A stretch of 64,000 nucleotides of DNA from Massilia agrisoli (lineage in GTDB: Bacteria > Pseudomonadota > Gammaproteobacteria > Burkholderiales > Burkholderiaceae_D). The translations under genes were made by a program, and so were the position numbers. Of the stretch, positions 1 through 8,309 are shown piece by piece. How positions within the stretch are numbered: position 1 is the stretch's first letter; every line of letters starts with the position of its first letter. The notes under the pieces are model-generated. The model was not told where the DNA came from. It saw nothing but the letters and a program-made list of their open reading frames with translations, and did not search any database. The stretch spans positions 372,001-436,000 of the forward strand of contig NZ_JAJHPV010000013.1 of assembly GCF_020831365.1 (NCBI RefSeq), written 5' to 3'.

Positions 1-253
1 CGACCGTTACGATCACTCGCGCCGCGGACACGCGCGCCGCGACTACGGCTACAACCATGGTTCGCACTACCGTGTGCGCCGCGGCGAGTACCTGGCGCAC
101 CATTACCGCGGGTCGCGTTATGTGGTCAGCGACTGGCGCGGCCGCCGCCTGTACGCGCCGCCACGTGGCTACCACTGGGTCCAGGCTGGCAATGACTACG
201 CCCTGGTGGCACTGGCCACCGGCCTGATCGCACAGGTCCTGTTGAGTAATTAA
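1..253 (+). CDS. RcnB-like periplasmic protein, C-terminal part
   Basis: The reading frame is open from base 2 and ends with TAA at 251-253, so the 5' end lies outside the window. The visible 83 residues are rich in Arg, His and Tyr and contain the block YVVSDWRGRRLYAPPRGYHW followed by a hydrophobic tail, the signature of RcnB-type proteins. E. coli RcnB is a small periplasmic protein linked to nickel/cobalt homeostasis, but many proteobacterial paralogues are uncharacterised, so a metal role here is only family-level inference. A strong intrinsic terminator follows 40 bp after the stop. Confidence 0.7.
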   Translation, partial: DRYDHSRRGHARRDYGYNHGSHYRVRRGEYLAHHYRGSRYVVSDWRGRRLYAPPRGYHWVQAGNDYALVALATGLIAQVLLSN

Positions 254-292
254 CTTTGTAGCGAAGGTGCGGCCGATACCGCACCCGATGCG

Positions 293-320
293 AAAGCAGC
301 CCCGATGGGGCTGCTTTTTT
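293..320 (+). terminator. Rho-independent terminator of the RcnB-like gene
   Basis: A perfect 9-bp stem (AGCAGCCCC / GGGGCTGCT) with a GAT loop at 295-315 is followed by a run of six T. A short A-run precedes the stem, so it may also work for the convergent Nudix gene. Confidence 0.9.
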
Positions 321-330
321 ATTGGTGGCC

Positions 331-753
331 CTACCAGTCCATCGCCACCAGTCGTTTGGCCATCCGTGGCCAGCATAATTTGGCCAGCTCGTCGCGCGAC
401 GCCCAGCGGAAACCATCGGCTTCCGGGGTTGGCTCACCTGTCACCTGGTGCGGAAAGAAGCTGGTGCATTCGAGATGGTCCAGGCAATCAAGTTCGGCTG
501 GCGCGCGCACCAGGAACAGGTGGAGCTTTTTGTCCTTGCGGTAGTCGAAGCAGCCCAAGTCGACAAATTCGCTTTCGGCAAATGCCAGGCCGGCTTCTTC
601 CTTCAACTCGCGCATCGCTGTTTCGATCGGCGTCTCGCCGGGATCCTGCATTCCTTTTGGGATATCCCATTTGGCCGTGCCTGTAACGTGGCATAGCAGC
701 AGTTGGCCCGCGCCGTTGACGATGAGCGTGCCGCAAGAAACCGGAAGAGACAT
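331..753 (-). CDS. Nudix hydrolase
   Basis: Predicted pyrophosphohydrolase acting on a nucleoside diphosphate linked to another moiety; the substrate cannot be told from sequence. The Nudix box fits the consensus GX5EX7REUXEEXGU, starting GMQDPGE and ending RELKEEAGL, and is preceded by KWDIPKG as in small diadenosine-polyphosphate-type hydrolases. The length (140 aa) is normal for a single-domain Nudix protein. I chose the start at 753 because AGGA lies 7 nt upstream of that ATG; two in-frame ATGs further upstream (to 792) have no Shine-Dalgarno sequence. It is a stand-alone gene convergent with the RcnB-like gene. Confidence 0.88.
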   Translation of the reverse strand: MSLPVSCGTLIVNGAGQLLLCHVTGTAKWDIPKGMQDPGETPIETAMRELKEEAGLAFAESEFVDLGCFDYRKDKKLHLFLVRAPAELDCLDHLECTSFFPHQVTGEPTPEADGFRWASRDELAKLCWPRMAKRLVAMDW

Positions 754-856
754 CGTGTAATCCTGAAGAATGGTCATGGCTGGAAGGAGCATTGTAGCGT
801 CACATCAGTTACCAGCGGCGCTGATGCGCCCGCAACGGCCGTCAGGAATGGGGCTG

Positions 857-885
857 TTCACTATTCGTACCCGTCAACGTATAAT
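857..885 (+). promoter_or_regulatory. Candidate sigma-70 promoter for the TonB/Sel1 gene
   Basis: TTCACT (857-862) and a perfect TATAAT (880-885) are separated by 17 bp, 30 bp ahead of the ATG at 915. The -10 is ideal and the -35 is 4/6. Confidence 0.45.
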
Positions 886-914
886 TTCCCTATGGAAATA
901 TATATATCGATAAC

Positions 915-1946
915 ATGATGAGACTACGAAAAGCCATTTCCCTGGCGTTCTTGCTGACCGCCTCTGTTTTTGCCGCGACCCAAACCGTGATGGCGGATGA
1001 GCGCACCGCACCGGCAGCGGGCGACCGCAGCGCAATCGCGCTACCGTGTGCCAATCCCGAGTGGCCGAATGGCGCACGGCATGGGGAGCTGCAAGGCATC
1101 GTCACGCTTCACTTCCTGGTGGATGTGGACGGAGCGGTAACTGACACCAAGCTCATCAAATCGAGCGGATTCAAAAAGATCGACGAAGCCACGATCACGG
1201 GCTTGAAAAAGTGCCAGTTTCTTCCCGCAATCGTGGGCGGCAAGGCGGTGCAGTCCTGGCTGCCGATCCAGTACGTCTGGATTGTCAACGGTACACGCGG
1301 GGCCCGCGCCGTGGAGGTGGAGGCCGCCATGGCCCGGATTCTGTCCCTGGCCGAGAGTGGCGATATGGCGGGACAGTTCCAGGCCGGGATCGTCTATCGA
1401 AACGGACGAGGCGTGCCGCGCGACGACGCAGAAGCTGCGCGCTGGTATCTGAAGGCAGCCCGCCAAGGGCACCCCGGCGCGCAATTTAACCTCGGCCTGA
1501 TGTACCTGGCAGGCGAAGGTATCGCCAGGAGCGACACCGAGGCCGCCCAATGGATGCGCAAAGCTGCCGAGCAGGGGCACGCAAGCGCCCAGTTCAACCT
1601 TGGTGCCTTCTACACCCGTGGACAAGGCGTGGACAAGAACGCCAGCGACGCAGAACACTGGACGCGCAAGGCGGCCGAGCAGGGACTGGCGCCTGCCCAG
1701 GTCGCGCTTGGCGATATGTACGACGAGGGACGCGGCGTGCCAGCGGACGGCGTGCTGTCCGCAGCGTGGTATCGCAAGGCTGCGGAACAGGGAGACGTGA
1801 CTGGCCAGTTTTATCTGGCACAGTGCTTCGAATACGGCGTCGCCGGTTCGAGGGACCTGAAGGAAGCACGGGCCTGGTATGCCAAAGCCGCCGCCCAGGG
1901 ACATCGCGACGCCGCGGCCGCGCTGGCGGCGCTCGGATCGAAGTAA
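915..1946 (+). CDS. TonB C-terminal domain / Sel1-repeat periplasmic protein
   Basis: The 343-aa product starts with a basic, hydrophobic N-terminus (residues 1-27, likely cleaved after VMA), so it should be exported. Residues ~50-120 form a TonB C-terminal-like domain (VTLHFLVDVDGAVTDTKLIKSSG). Residues ~145-340 are five Sel1/TPR-like repeats with the pattern AQFNLGxMYxxGxGVxxDxxEAAxWxRKAAEQG. TonB-CTD/Sel1 fusions are common in Oxalobacteraceae and are thought to be protein-interaction scaffolds in the periplasm; no specific partner is known to me. ATG codons at 915 and 918 are both possible starts. The gene is convergent with the sigma gene, 11 bp away. Confidence 0.82.
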   Translation: MMRLRKAISLAFLLTASVFAATQTVMADERTAPAAGDRSAIALPCANPEWPNGARHGELQGIVTLHFLVDVDGAVTDTKLIKSSGFKKIDEATITGLKKCQFLPAIVGGKAVQSWLPIQYVWIVNGTRGARAVEVEAAMARILSLAESGDMAGQFQAGIVYRNGRGVPRDDAEAARWYLKAARQGHPGAQFNLGLMYLAGEGIARSDTEAAQWMRKAAEQGHASAQFNLGAFYTRGQGVDKNASDAEHWTRKAAEQGLAPAQVALGDMYDEGRGVPADGVLSAAWYRKAAEQGDVTGQFYLAQCFEYGVAGSRDLKEARAWYAKAAAQGHRDAAAALAALGSK

Positions 1947-1957
1947 GGCCGCCCGAG

Positions 1958-2854
1958 TTAAATGAATTGCGGTACGGCGGCCAGCTTGTCCGGATTACGC
2001 ATGACGAACACCGCAACAATGCGGCCGTCGTCGATGATGAATGACTGCGCCGATTCGATCTTGCCGCCGACATAGCGCAGCAGCCCCGGTTCGCCATTAA
2101 CCAGGGCGGAACGGTAAGCCACCTGCGCAGGATTCTGGTTTTCCAGCGTCCAGTACACGCCGGCGACCCGGCCCGCACCGCGCAAGATGTGCTGGAACGA
2201 GTTGACCTTGCCGCCGCCGTCGGCCACCAGCTGCACATCGTCCGACATCATCGCCTTCATCGCCGCGCGGTCGCCCTTACCGGCGGCCTGCATGAACTTC
2301 ACCAGCAGTTCGCGGTGCGTATCCTTCGGTACCTTGAAGCGTGGACGTTCTTGCTGCACCCGCGCCTGCGCCCGGTGCACCAGCTGGCGGCAGCTGGCTT
2401 CGGATTTGTTCAGCATCGCAGCGATGTCGGCGTAGTCCTGGTCGAACACCTGCCGCATCAGGAAGGCGGCGCGTTCCTCCGGCGCCAGCCGTTCCAGCAC
2501 CCACATGAACGCCACCGACACGTCGCTGGCCAGTTCGGCCGCGCGCTCGGGCGTGTGTTCGTCCAGTTCCACCAGCGGCTCCGGCAGCCACCAGCCGGTG
2601 TAGGCCTCGCGCTCCGCCTTGCGGGTGCGCAGGCGGTCGAGGGACAGGCGCGTCGTGACCGTCACCAGCCATGCCTCGGGCGACTGGACTGCGGCCTGTT
2701 CGGTCCCGTGCCAGCGCAGCCACGCATCCTGCACCACGTCTTCCGCATCGGCGCGGGTGCCGAGCATCCGGTACGCGATCGAGAACAGGCGCGGTCGAAG
2801 CGCGGCAAAGGCATGGATATCGTCGGTGGTGGGTTCGCTGGTCATGGCTGGCAT
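1958..2854 (-). CDS. sigJ: ECF41-family RNA polymerase sigma factor (SigJ-like)
   Basis: The 298-aa protein carries the sigma-70 region 2 (RLFSIAYRMLGTRADAEDVVQDAWLRW), a linker with the ECF41 hallmark WLPEPL, region 4 (FDQDYADIAAMLNKSEASCRQLVHRAQARV) and a SnoaL-like C-terminal extension with the two ECF41 signature motifs DGGGK and NPDKL. In ECF41 sigma factors the fused extension replaces an anti-sigma factor and controls activity. The gene is 30 bp downstream of a carboxymuconolactone-decarboxylase-like gene, the conserved ECF41 partner, and both probably share the promoter at 3403-3429. The start could also be the ATG at 2845. The inducing signal is unknown. Confidence 0.93.
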   Translation of the reverse strand: MPAMTSEPTTDDIHAFAALRPRLFSIAYRMLGTRADAEDVVQDAWLRWHGTEQAAVQSPEAWLVTVTTRLSLDRLRTRKAEREAYTGWWLPEPLVELDEHTPERAAELASDVSVAFMWVLERLAPEERAAFLMRQVFDQDYADIAAMLNKSEASCRQLVHRAQARVQQERPRFKVPKDTHRELLVKFMQAAGKGDRAAMKAMMSDDVQLVADGGGKVNSFQHILRGAGRVAGVYWTLENQNPAQVAYRSALVNGEPGLLRYVGGKIESAQSFIIDDGRIVAVFVMRNPDKLAAVPQFI

Positions 2855-2884
2855 CGATATGTTCGACAGTGTACCGCCCGCTGC

Positions 2885-3349
2885 TTAGAAGCCCGGCGCA
2901 GGCACTTCGGGAATCTGGTTGCGAAGGCTCAGGTTAATCACGTTCCAGCCTTTGATGACCGCCACCGCGTAGCTCAGTTCTGCGATTTCGGTCGGGTTGA
3001 AATGTTGGGCAAGTTCGCCGTACGCCGCATCGGTGTCGTCGCGCTGTGGCAGCGCGTTGACAGCTTCGGCCCAGGCAAGCGCCGCGCGTTCGCGTGGGCT
3101 GAAGAACGGCGCCTCGCGCCAGCCGGCGATGGCATTCAGGTGGCGCGGCTCGGCGCCTTGCCTGATCAGGTCGCGCCAGTGCATGTCGACACAGACGCCG
3201 CAGCCGTTGATCTGCGAGACGCGCAGGTTCACCAGTTCGACCAGGGCTTCGCCCAGCGAGCTCTTTTTGACTGACGCGGAGAGGTTGATCATCGCCTTCA
3301 GGTTGGTCGGGGCGAGGGTGTAGAAGGGGAGGCGGGCGACGTGGGACAT
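2885..3349 (-). CDS. Carboxymuconolactone decarboxylase / AhpD-like protein
   Basis: A 154-aa AhpD-fold protein with the redox motif CxxC embedded as NGCGVCVDMH, typical of alkylhydroperoxidase D-like members, so a peroxide or organic hydroperoxide role is likely; the true substrate is unknown. The frame is open far upstream, but MSHVARLPFY at 3349 is the natural start, with AAAGG 7 nt before it. It is the first gene of an operon with the ECF41 sigma gene, and CMD/AhpD-like genes are the standard direct target of ECF41 sigma factors. Confidence 0.9.
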   Translation of the reverse strand: MSHVARLPFYTLAPTNLKAMINLSASVKKSSLGEALVELVNLRVSQINGCGVCVDMHWRDLIRQGAEPRHLNAIAGWREAPFFSPRERAALAWAEAVNALPQRDDTDAAYGELAQHFNPTEIAELSYAVAVIKGWNVINLSLRNQIPEVPAPGF

Positions 3350-3402
3350 GATAGGCCTTTCGTTAGGAAGGAAGGCACCCGTTGTGCCTTCGCTCCCTAT
3401 AA

Positions 3403-3429
3403 GACGATCACGCCAGCGAGCTTGTGACA
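3403..3429 (-). promoter_or_regulatory. ECF41-type promoter of the CMD-sigma operon
   Basis: Reading leftward, TGTCACA (3429-3423) and CGTC (3406-3403) are separated by exactly 16 bp. This matches the published ECF41 consensus TGTCACA-N16-CGTC. It ends 53 bp before the CMD start codon, so the operon is predicted to be positively autoregulated. Confidence 0.85.
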
Positions 3430-3458
3430 GGAACCCGAAAAATATTTCGGGCGGGCGC

Positions 3459-4118
3459 TTAATCCCGGTCCGGCGCGCCCAATGGGAAGAGTGAGCGGTA
3501 CTGCCGCGCTTCGTTGACCGCCCGGGCGAAGGACGGACGGTCAAGCAGGCGTGATCGGTAAGCGCGCAGGACGGAAAACGCCTCGGGAATCGGGTGCGTC
3601 CAATCCGCATAGAACAGCGACGGCGCAGCTGCACAATCAGCCAGCGTGAAGTCCGCGCCAGCAGCCCAGGTCCGTCCGGCGAGCTCCTTATCCAGCCACG
3701 CATACGCGAGATCCAGTTTTTCGGTGGCGAACGCGAGACCATCGTGCCGCTTGGCGGGGTCGCCAGTCATGGTGCCGCTTACCGCGTGCTGTACCGGGCT
3801 CATTACGTGGAGATCGAAAGCGCGGTCGAGGAAGCGCACTTCAAGCGCGGCCATCGGGTCTTCCGGCAGGAGGCGTACCGGGCCGGGGTGCGCCAGCTGC
3901 AGGTACTCAATGATGATGCTGGTCTCGACAATGGTGCGTCCCTTGTCCACCAAAAGCGGGAACTTGCGCAATGGCCAGCGCTGCAGCCATTCCTCAACAT
4001 GCTGCGGGGTGTCCGGTCCGATAAGGCGGAATTCGAACGGCGTACCGTTTTCATACAGCGCAATGAGAACTTTCTGGGTGTACGAGGAAAACGGATGGCC
4101 GTAGAGCGCTGGCGACAT
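3459..4118 (-). CDS. Glutathione S-transferase family protein
   Basis: A 219-aa two-domain GST. The N-terminal thioredoxin-fold domain has ALYGHPFSSYTQKVLIALYENG, the cis-proline strand (KFPLLVDKG) and the glutathione-contacting ETSIIIEYL. The helical C-terminal domain has TWAAGADFTLADCAAAPSLFYAD. It probably conjugates or reduces electrophiles in the cytoplasm; the substrate is unknown. The start at 4118 has AGGAG 9 nt upstream, better than the ATG at 4139. It is divergent from nothing and stands alone, just upstream of the sigma operon on the same strand. Confidence 0.88.
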   Translation of the reverse strand: MSPALYGHPFSSYTQKVLIALYENGTPFEFRLIGPDTPQHVEEWLQRWPLRKFPLLVDKGRTIVETSIIIEYLQLAHPGPVRLLPEDPMAALEVRFLDRAFDLHVMSPVQHAVSGTMTGDPAKRHDGLAFATEKLDLAYAWLDKELAGRTWAAGADFTLADCAAAPSLFYADWTHPIPEAFSVLRAYRSRLLDRPSFARAVNEARQYRSLFPLGAPDRD

Positions 4119-4248
4119 TGTACAAGCTCCTATAATCAAACATCTTCAGGCTTGGAAGTACTGAACTTTACGCCAACTGTTTGAAGAGGTGCGAAAAACG
4201 CTACATGATCCGGTACCAGCAGAAGCTCCGTTTCAGATCGCTCCTGCC

Positions 4249-4695
4249 TCAGGCTTGTGGCAGGAGCACTTGCAGCACCTCGCGGACCGGTGCGGGTATC
4301 GGAACCGGGCGGTTGCTGGAGCGCTCGACGTAGACGTGGACGAAGTGGCCGGCCGCGCAAGGCAGGGGATCGTCGTTGCGGTACAGCGCGATCTCGTAGC
4401 GCACGCTCGTGTTGCCAAGCCTGGCCACGCGGACACCGGCGTGGACCGTATCGGGAAAACTGAGCGAGCTGAAGTAGGAGCAGCCCGAATCCACCACGAA
4501 GCCCACCACTTCTCCTTTGTGAATATCGAGCACGCCGCGTTCAATCAGGAACTGGTTCACCGCGGTATCGAAATACGAGTAGTACACCACGTTGTTCACA
4601 TGGCCGTAGACGTCGTTATCCATCCAGCGCGTGGCGATCCCGCAAAAGTGCGGGAAAGCCGCGCGCGGGGCGGTGCGCAGCTCAGTGCTTGACAT
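4249..4695 (-). CDS. Acyl-CoA thioesterase (hot-dog fold, YbgC/FadM-like)
   Basis: A 148-aa hot-dog thioesterase. The segment RWMDNDVYGHVNNVVYYSYFDTAVNQFL contains the conserved Asp and the H-V-N-N helix start of the 4-hydroxybenzoyl-CoA thioesterase family. Such enzymes hydrolyse acyl-CoA; chain length cannot be predicted. It overlaps the 3' end of hslO by 14 bp, so it is translated as the last gene of the gamma-CA / hslO operon. Confidence 0.85.
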   Translation of the reverse strand: MSSTELRTAPRAAFPHFCGIATRWMDNDVYGHVNNVVYYSYFDTAVNQFLIERGVLDIHKGEVVGFVVDSGCSYFSSLSFPDTVHAGVRVARLGNTSVRYEIALYRNDDPLPCAAGHFVHVYVERSSNRPVPIPAPVREVLQVLLPQA

Positions 4696-5635
4696 CGCCG
4701 GCCGGGATCAGCGTTTCGACCGGGGTATCGGTGGCGAACAGCTGCGCGCAGTCGACCGTGTCGAAGGCATAGTGCTTGCCGCAGAAGTCGCAGTTGATCT
4801 CGAGCGCGCCCAGGTCTTCCAGTGCCGCCTCGACTTCGTCGGTGCCCAGCATCTTGAGCATGTTGCCGACCTTTTCACGCGTGCAGCTGCAGTGGAAGCG
4901 CGGGTGCGCCGGGTCGAACACGCGGATCGTCTCTTCCCAGAACAGGCGGCTCATCAGGGTCTGGATGTCGGCCGTCAGCAGTTCTTCCTGCTTCAGGGTC
5001 GAGGCCAGCATCACCGCGCGGTTCCAGGTTTCGAGGTCTTCCGCTTCACTGGCCTGCTTGGTCTGGTCGTCCTTGCCGCTGTGGCGCGGCAGCTTTTGCA
5101 GCAGCAGGCCGCGCGAGACATGGGCGTCGGCCGCGATCCACAGGCGCGTGTCGAGCTGCTCGGAACGCAGCATGTAGTTTTCGATCACGGTTGCCATGTC
5201 GTCGCCGTCGAGCGGCACGATGCCCTGGTAGGGCTGCTGGCCCGGCATCTTGTCCATCGGGTCGAGCGTGATGACGAAGCGGCCCTTGCCGGTCGCGTTC
5301 AGCAGCGACGTCAGGGTGGCGTCGTCGGCCACGTGCGCGCCTTCGGCCAGCTTGGCGGTGGCGCGCAGGCGCAGTTCGGAGTCGCATTCGACGACCATCA
5401 GCTTGACCGGGCCATCGCCGTGGATCTGCATGATGATCGCGCCGTTGAACTTCAGGTTCGCCGACAGCAGGGCAGCGGCGGCCAGCATCTCGCCCAGCAC
5501 CGTCTTGACCGCAGGCGGGTAGCTGTGGCGGGCCTGCACTTCGCGCCAGGTGTCGGAAATTTCGACGAACTCGCCGCGCACGGCGGCGTTCTCGAAGATG
5601 AATCTTTGCAGGGTGTCTTTGTTGTCTGTCGTCAT
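4682..5635 (-). CDS. hslO: Redox-regulated chaperone Hsp33
   Basis: A 317-aa Hsp33. The C-terminal redox switch is intact: C249-x-C251 (FHCSC) and C282-x-x-C285 (CDFC) bind zinc when reduced and form disulfides on oxidative stress, activating holdase function. The N-terminal part shows the family core (VRGEFVEISDTW near the start, VIENYMLRSEQLDTRLWIA in the middle). It starts 4 bp after the gamma-carbonic anhydrase-like gene and overlaps the thioesterase gene. Confidence 0.95.
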   Translation of the reverse strand: MTTDNKDTLQRFIFENAAVRGEFVEISDTWREVQARHSYPPAVKTVLGEMLAAAALLSANLKFNGAIIMQIHGDGPVKLMVVECDSELRLRATAKLAEGAHVADDATLTSLLNATGKGRFVITLDPMDKMPGQQPYQGIVPLDGDDMATVIENYMLRSEQLDTRLWIAADAHVSRGLLLQKLPRHSGKDDQTKQASEAEDLETWNRAVMLASTLKQEELLTADIQTLMSRLFWEETIRVFDPAHPRFHCSCTREKVGNMLKMLGTDEVEAALEDLGALEINCDFCGKHYAFDTVDCAQLFATDTPVETLIPAGDVKH

Positions 5636-5639
5636 TGTC

Positions 5640-6164
5640 TTATCCGATTCTTTTGAGTTCTGCCTTGAACAGCTGGCCGCGCTTCACATAGCTGGCGGCG
5701 CTGGCCTGCAGGCGGGCGACGTCTTCTTCGCTGAGCGTGCGCACCGCTTTGGCGGGGGCGCCGATAATCAGCGAGTAGTCGGGGAATTCCTTGCCCTCGG
5801 TAACCAGGGCGCCGGCGCCGACCAGGCAACCCTTGCCGATCTTCGCGCCATTCAGGATCACCGCCTGGATGCCGATCAGCGAGCCGTCGCCGACGGTGCA
5901 GCCATGCAGCATCGCCTGGTGGCCGATCGTCACGCCTTTGCCGATGTTGAGCGGATAGCCCATGTCGGTATGCATGACCGTGCCTTCCTGCACGTTGCTG
6001 TCCTCGCCGATGGTAATGCGTTCGTTGTCGCCGCGAATCGTGACGCCGAACCACACCGAAGCGTTGGCTTCGAGCGTGACCTTGCCGATCAGGTTGGCGG
6101 AATCGGCAACGAAAGCCGATGCGTCGATCTCGGGAGCGTGCTCGCCCAGCTGGAAGATGGCCAT
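5640..6164 (-). CDS. Gamma-carbonic anhydrase family protein (YrdA-like)
   Basis: A 174-aa left-handed beta-helix protein with hexapeptide-repeat pattern ([32 protein letters not shown]). Three His residues (HTD, GHQ, LHG) match the metal ligands of gamma-class carbonic anhydrases such as E. coli YrdA. Enzyme activity of this subgroup is often not demonstrated. First gene of the three-gene leftward operon with hslO and the thioesterase. Confidence 0.9.
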   Translation of the reverse strand: MAIFQLGEHAPEIDASAFVADSANLIGKVTLEANASVWFGVTIRGDNERITIGEDSNVQEGTVMHTDMGYPLNIGKGVTIGHQAMLHGCTVGDGSLIGIQAVILNGAKIGKGCLVGAGALVTEGKEFPDYSLIIGAPAKAVRTLSEEDVARLQASAASYVKRGQLFKAELKRIG

Positions 6165-6309
6165 AGTAGTTTTAGTGGAAACGTTGGGATGGCGCTATTT
6201 TACGCCCCAAGGCCGCTTTGCCGGCCGAATGCGAACAAATGGGGCCGGCAGCCGGAATATCAACAGCAGCGTATAATGCGAACGGTCGTACTTTTATTTT
6301 GAGGCAAGC

Positions 6310-7191
6310 ATGAAACCATCCCGTTCCGAATTCCTGACCATCCGCGGCCTGCGCAGCCACATCCGCCACTGGGGCAGGGAAGGGGCGCCCAAGCTGTTCA
6401 TGGTGCACGGCTGGATGGACGTGTCGGCCTCGTTCCAGTTTGTGGTCGATTGCCTGCAGCAGGACTGGCATGTGATCGCGCCGGACTGGCGTGGCTTCGG
6501 CCTGTCACAACGCACCCAGTCGGACACTTACTGGTTTGCCGACTACGTGGCCGACCTCGACGCCATCCTCGACCATTACGCGCCGGGCGAGGCGGTCAAC
6601 CTGCTGGGTCACAGCATGGGCGGCAACGTGGTGAACATTTACGCCGGCGTGCGGCCAGGCCGGGTGCGCCGCCTGATCAACCTGGAAGGCTTCGGGCTGC
6701 CTGCGACCAAACCGGAAGATTCGCCCAAGCGTTATGCGAAATGGCTCGACGAGCTGCGCGAGCCGCCGGTGTTGAAGTCTTACCCAAGCCGCCAGGCGGT
6801 GGCGGCGCGCTTGCAGAAAACCAATCCGCGCCTGCCGGATGAGCGCGCCGATTTCCTGTCGCAGCACTGGTCGGCGCCGAACGAGGCGGGTGAATGGGAA
6901 ATCCTTGGCGATCCGCAGCACAAGAAGCCGAGTCCCTTGCTTTATCATGTCGAGGAAGTGCTGGCCTGCTCGCGCGCGATCACCGCACCTGTGATGTGGG
7001 TGGAGGCCGAGGACACCAATATGTGGCAGTGGATGGGGCCGAAGGAGCAGGCACGGGCTGAAGTCGACCGCCGCCTGTCGCACCTTGCGAATGTCACCGC
7101 GCACATGATGCCGGACGCCGGCCACATGCTGCACCATGACCAGCCCGAACTGCTGGCGCGGATGATCGAGGATTTTGTCACGCGGGACTGA
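6310..7191 (+). CDS. Alpha/beta hydrolase
   Basis: A 293-aa alpha/beta-hydrolase. The nucleophile elbow GHSMGG puts the catalytic Ser at residue 102, the oxyanion region is VHGWMD, and the late His sits in PDAGHMLHHDQP. It looks like a housekeeping esterase-type hydrolase found in many Burkholderiales; the substrate is unknown. It is divergent from the gamma-CA operon. A perfect TATAAT lies at 6272-6277, but I see no convincing -35. Confidence 0.87.
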   Translation: MKPSRSEFLTIRGLRSHIRHWGREGAPKLFMVHGWMDVSASFQFVVDCLQQDWHVIAPDWRGFGLSQRTQSDTYWFADYVADLDAILDHYAPGEAVNLLGHSMGGNVVNIYAGVRPGRVRRLINLEGFGLPATKPEDSPKRYAKWLDELREPPVLKSYPSRQAVAARLQKTNPRLPDERADFLSQHWSAPNEAGEWEILGDPQHKKPSPLLYHVEEVLACSRAITAPVMWVEAEDTNMWQWMGPKEQARAEVDRRLSHLANVTAHMMPDAGHMLHHDQPELLARMIEDFVTRD

Positions 7192-7285
7192 TCCGCTGTT
7201 TGTTTCTCGCCACTGAGCAACGTCATTAGTCGGCGTACAATGAGGCCTTCGCGACCGTGTTCCTGATCCGAGGCTTGTTTTCCGT

Positions 7286-8119
7286 ATGCTGACAGTAGAT
7301 CTTCATTGCCATTCCAACGTCTCCGACGGCGTTCTTGCGCCCGAGGCCGTGGCCCGGTACGCGCACGGTTCCGGGGTCGATGTGTGGGCGCTGACCGACC
7401 ACGATGAAGTGGGCGGCATTGCACGGGCGCGTGCCGCGGCGCAGGAGCTCGGGATGCGGTTTGTCCCAGGCGTCGAGATTTCGATTACCTGGGCTAATTC
7501 CACCGTCCACATCGTCGGCGTGCAGGTCGATGAGCAGAACCCGACCTTGGTGCAGGGACTGGCCGACACGCGCAGCGGGCGCGATTCGCGCGGACGCGAA
7601 ATTGCCGCGCAGCTCGAGAAAGCGGGCATTCCCGGCGCTTATGAAGGCGCGCTGAAATATGTCGGTAACCCGGACCTGATGTCGCGCACCCATTTCGCGC
7701 GTTACCTGGTCGAGTGCGGCGTGGCCAACAATACGCCGGACGTGTTCCGTAAATACCTGACGGAAGGAAAGCCAGGGTATGTGCCGCATCGCTGGGCCAG
7801 CATGGAACAGGCGGTCGGGTGGATCAAGGCTGCCGGCGGCATTGCCGTGATTGCGCATCCGGGGCGGTACAAGATCAGCCCGACAGCGGAAGGCGCGCTG
7901 TTTGACGAATTCAAGGACCTCGGAGGCGTGGCCATCGAGGTCGTTACCGGCAGTCATACGCCGGATCAGTATCCGCATTACGCGGAATTGGCGCGGCGGT
8001 ATGGTTTCCTTGCTTCGCGCGGGACGGATTTCCATGCGCCGGGGGAGAACCGGGTCGAGTTTGCGCAGCTGCCGCCGTTACCGGGCAATTTGACGCCGGT
8101 CTGGCACGACTGGTTTTAG
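7286..8119 (+). CDS. rnm: PHP-domain phosphatase / RNase AM-like (YciV, TrpH family)
   Basis: A 277-aa PHP-domain protein. Motif 1 is DLHCHSNVSDG, motif 2 ALTDHDEVGG, then PGVEIS, and the late metal-binding strands AVIAHPGRYK and RGTDFHAPGEN are all present, so the tri-metal site is complete. E. coli YciV (RNase AM) removes 5' nucleotides from rRNAs and also hydrolyses 3',5'-nucleoside bisphosphate. In E. coli it neighbours yciO; here yciO is two genes downstream with htpX in between. Confidence 0.88.
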   Translation: MLTVDLHCHSNVSDGVLAPEAVARYAHGSGVDVWALTDHDEVGGIARARAAAQELGMRFVPGVEISITWANSTVHIVGVQVDEQNPTLVQGLADTRSGRDSRGREIAAQLEKAGIPGAYEGALKYVGNPDLMSRTHFARYLVECGVANNTPDVFRKYLTEGKPGYVPHRWASMEQAVGWIKAAGGIAVIAHPGRYKISPTAEGALFDEFKDLGGVAIEVVTGSHTPDQYPHYAELARRYGFLASRGTDFHAPGENRVEFAQLPPLPGNLTPVWHDWF

Positions 8120-8127
8120 ATCAATTC

Positions 8128-8207
8128 GGCGGAGGCGGGCTTTGCCCTTGTCCGCCCTACGGTTCCGTGGATCGTAGGGCGAACAAGCGCGCCGCGCGCA
8201 TCCGCCG
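8128..8207. repeat. Dispersed palindromic intergenic repeat, copy 1
   Basis: An 80-bp element built from two inverted halves, TCCGCCCTACG and CGTAGGGCGAA, with outer GC-rich arms ending in GCATCCGCCG. A second copy is at 19440-19522. It lies between rnm and the htpX promoter and fits a REP/BIME-like repeat. Confidence 0.75.
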
Positions 8208-8240
8208 GATTCAGCCTTAAGCTCCCGTTAAGAATCCCGA

Positions 8241-8269
8241 CTTGAATTTTCCCCTGAGCACCCTTATCT
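8241..8269 (+). promoter_or_regulatory. Possible heat-shock type promoter of htpX
   Basis: CTTGAAT (8241-8247), 13 bp, then CCCTTATCT (8261-8269). This resembles the sigma-32 consensus CTTGAAA-N14-CCCCATNT. The same DNA can be read as a sigma-70 promoter (TTGAAT-N17-TATCTT). Confidence 0.4.
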
Positions 8270-8309
8270 TAGCGACCTGTCAATCACATTCCAAGCCGGG
8301 AGGCTTTCC

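Noticed and set aside
2189-3274. A 361-codon plus-strand frame across the sigma and CMD genes
   Set aside because: Antisense shadow; the minus-strand genes have unmistakable motifs and a matching promoter.
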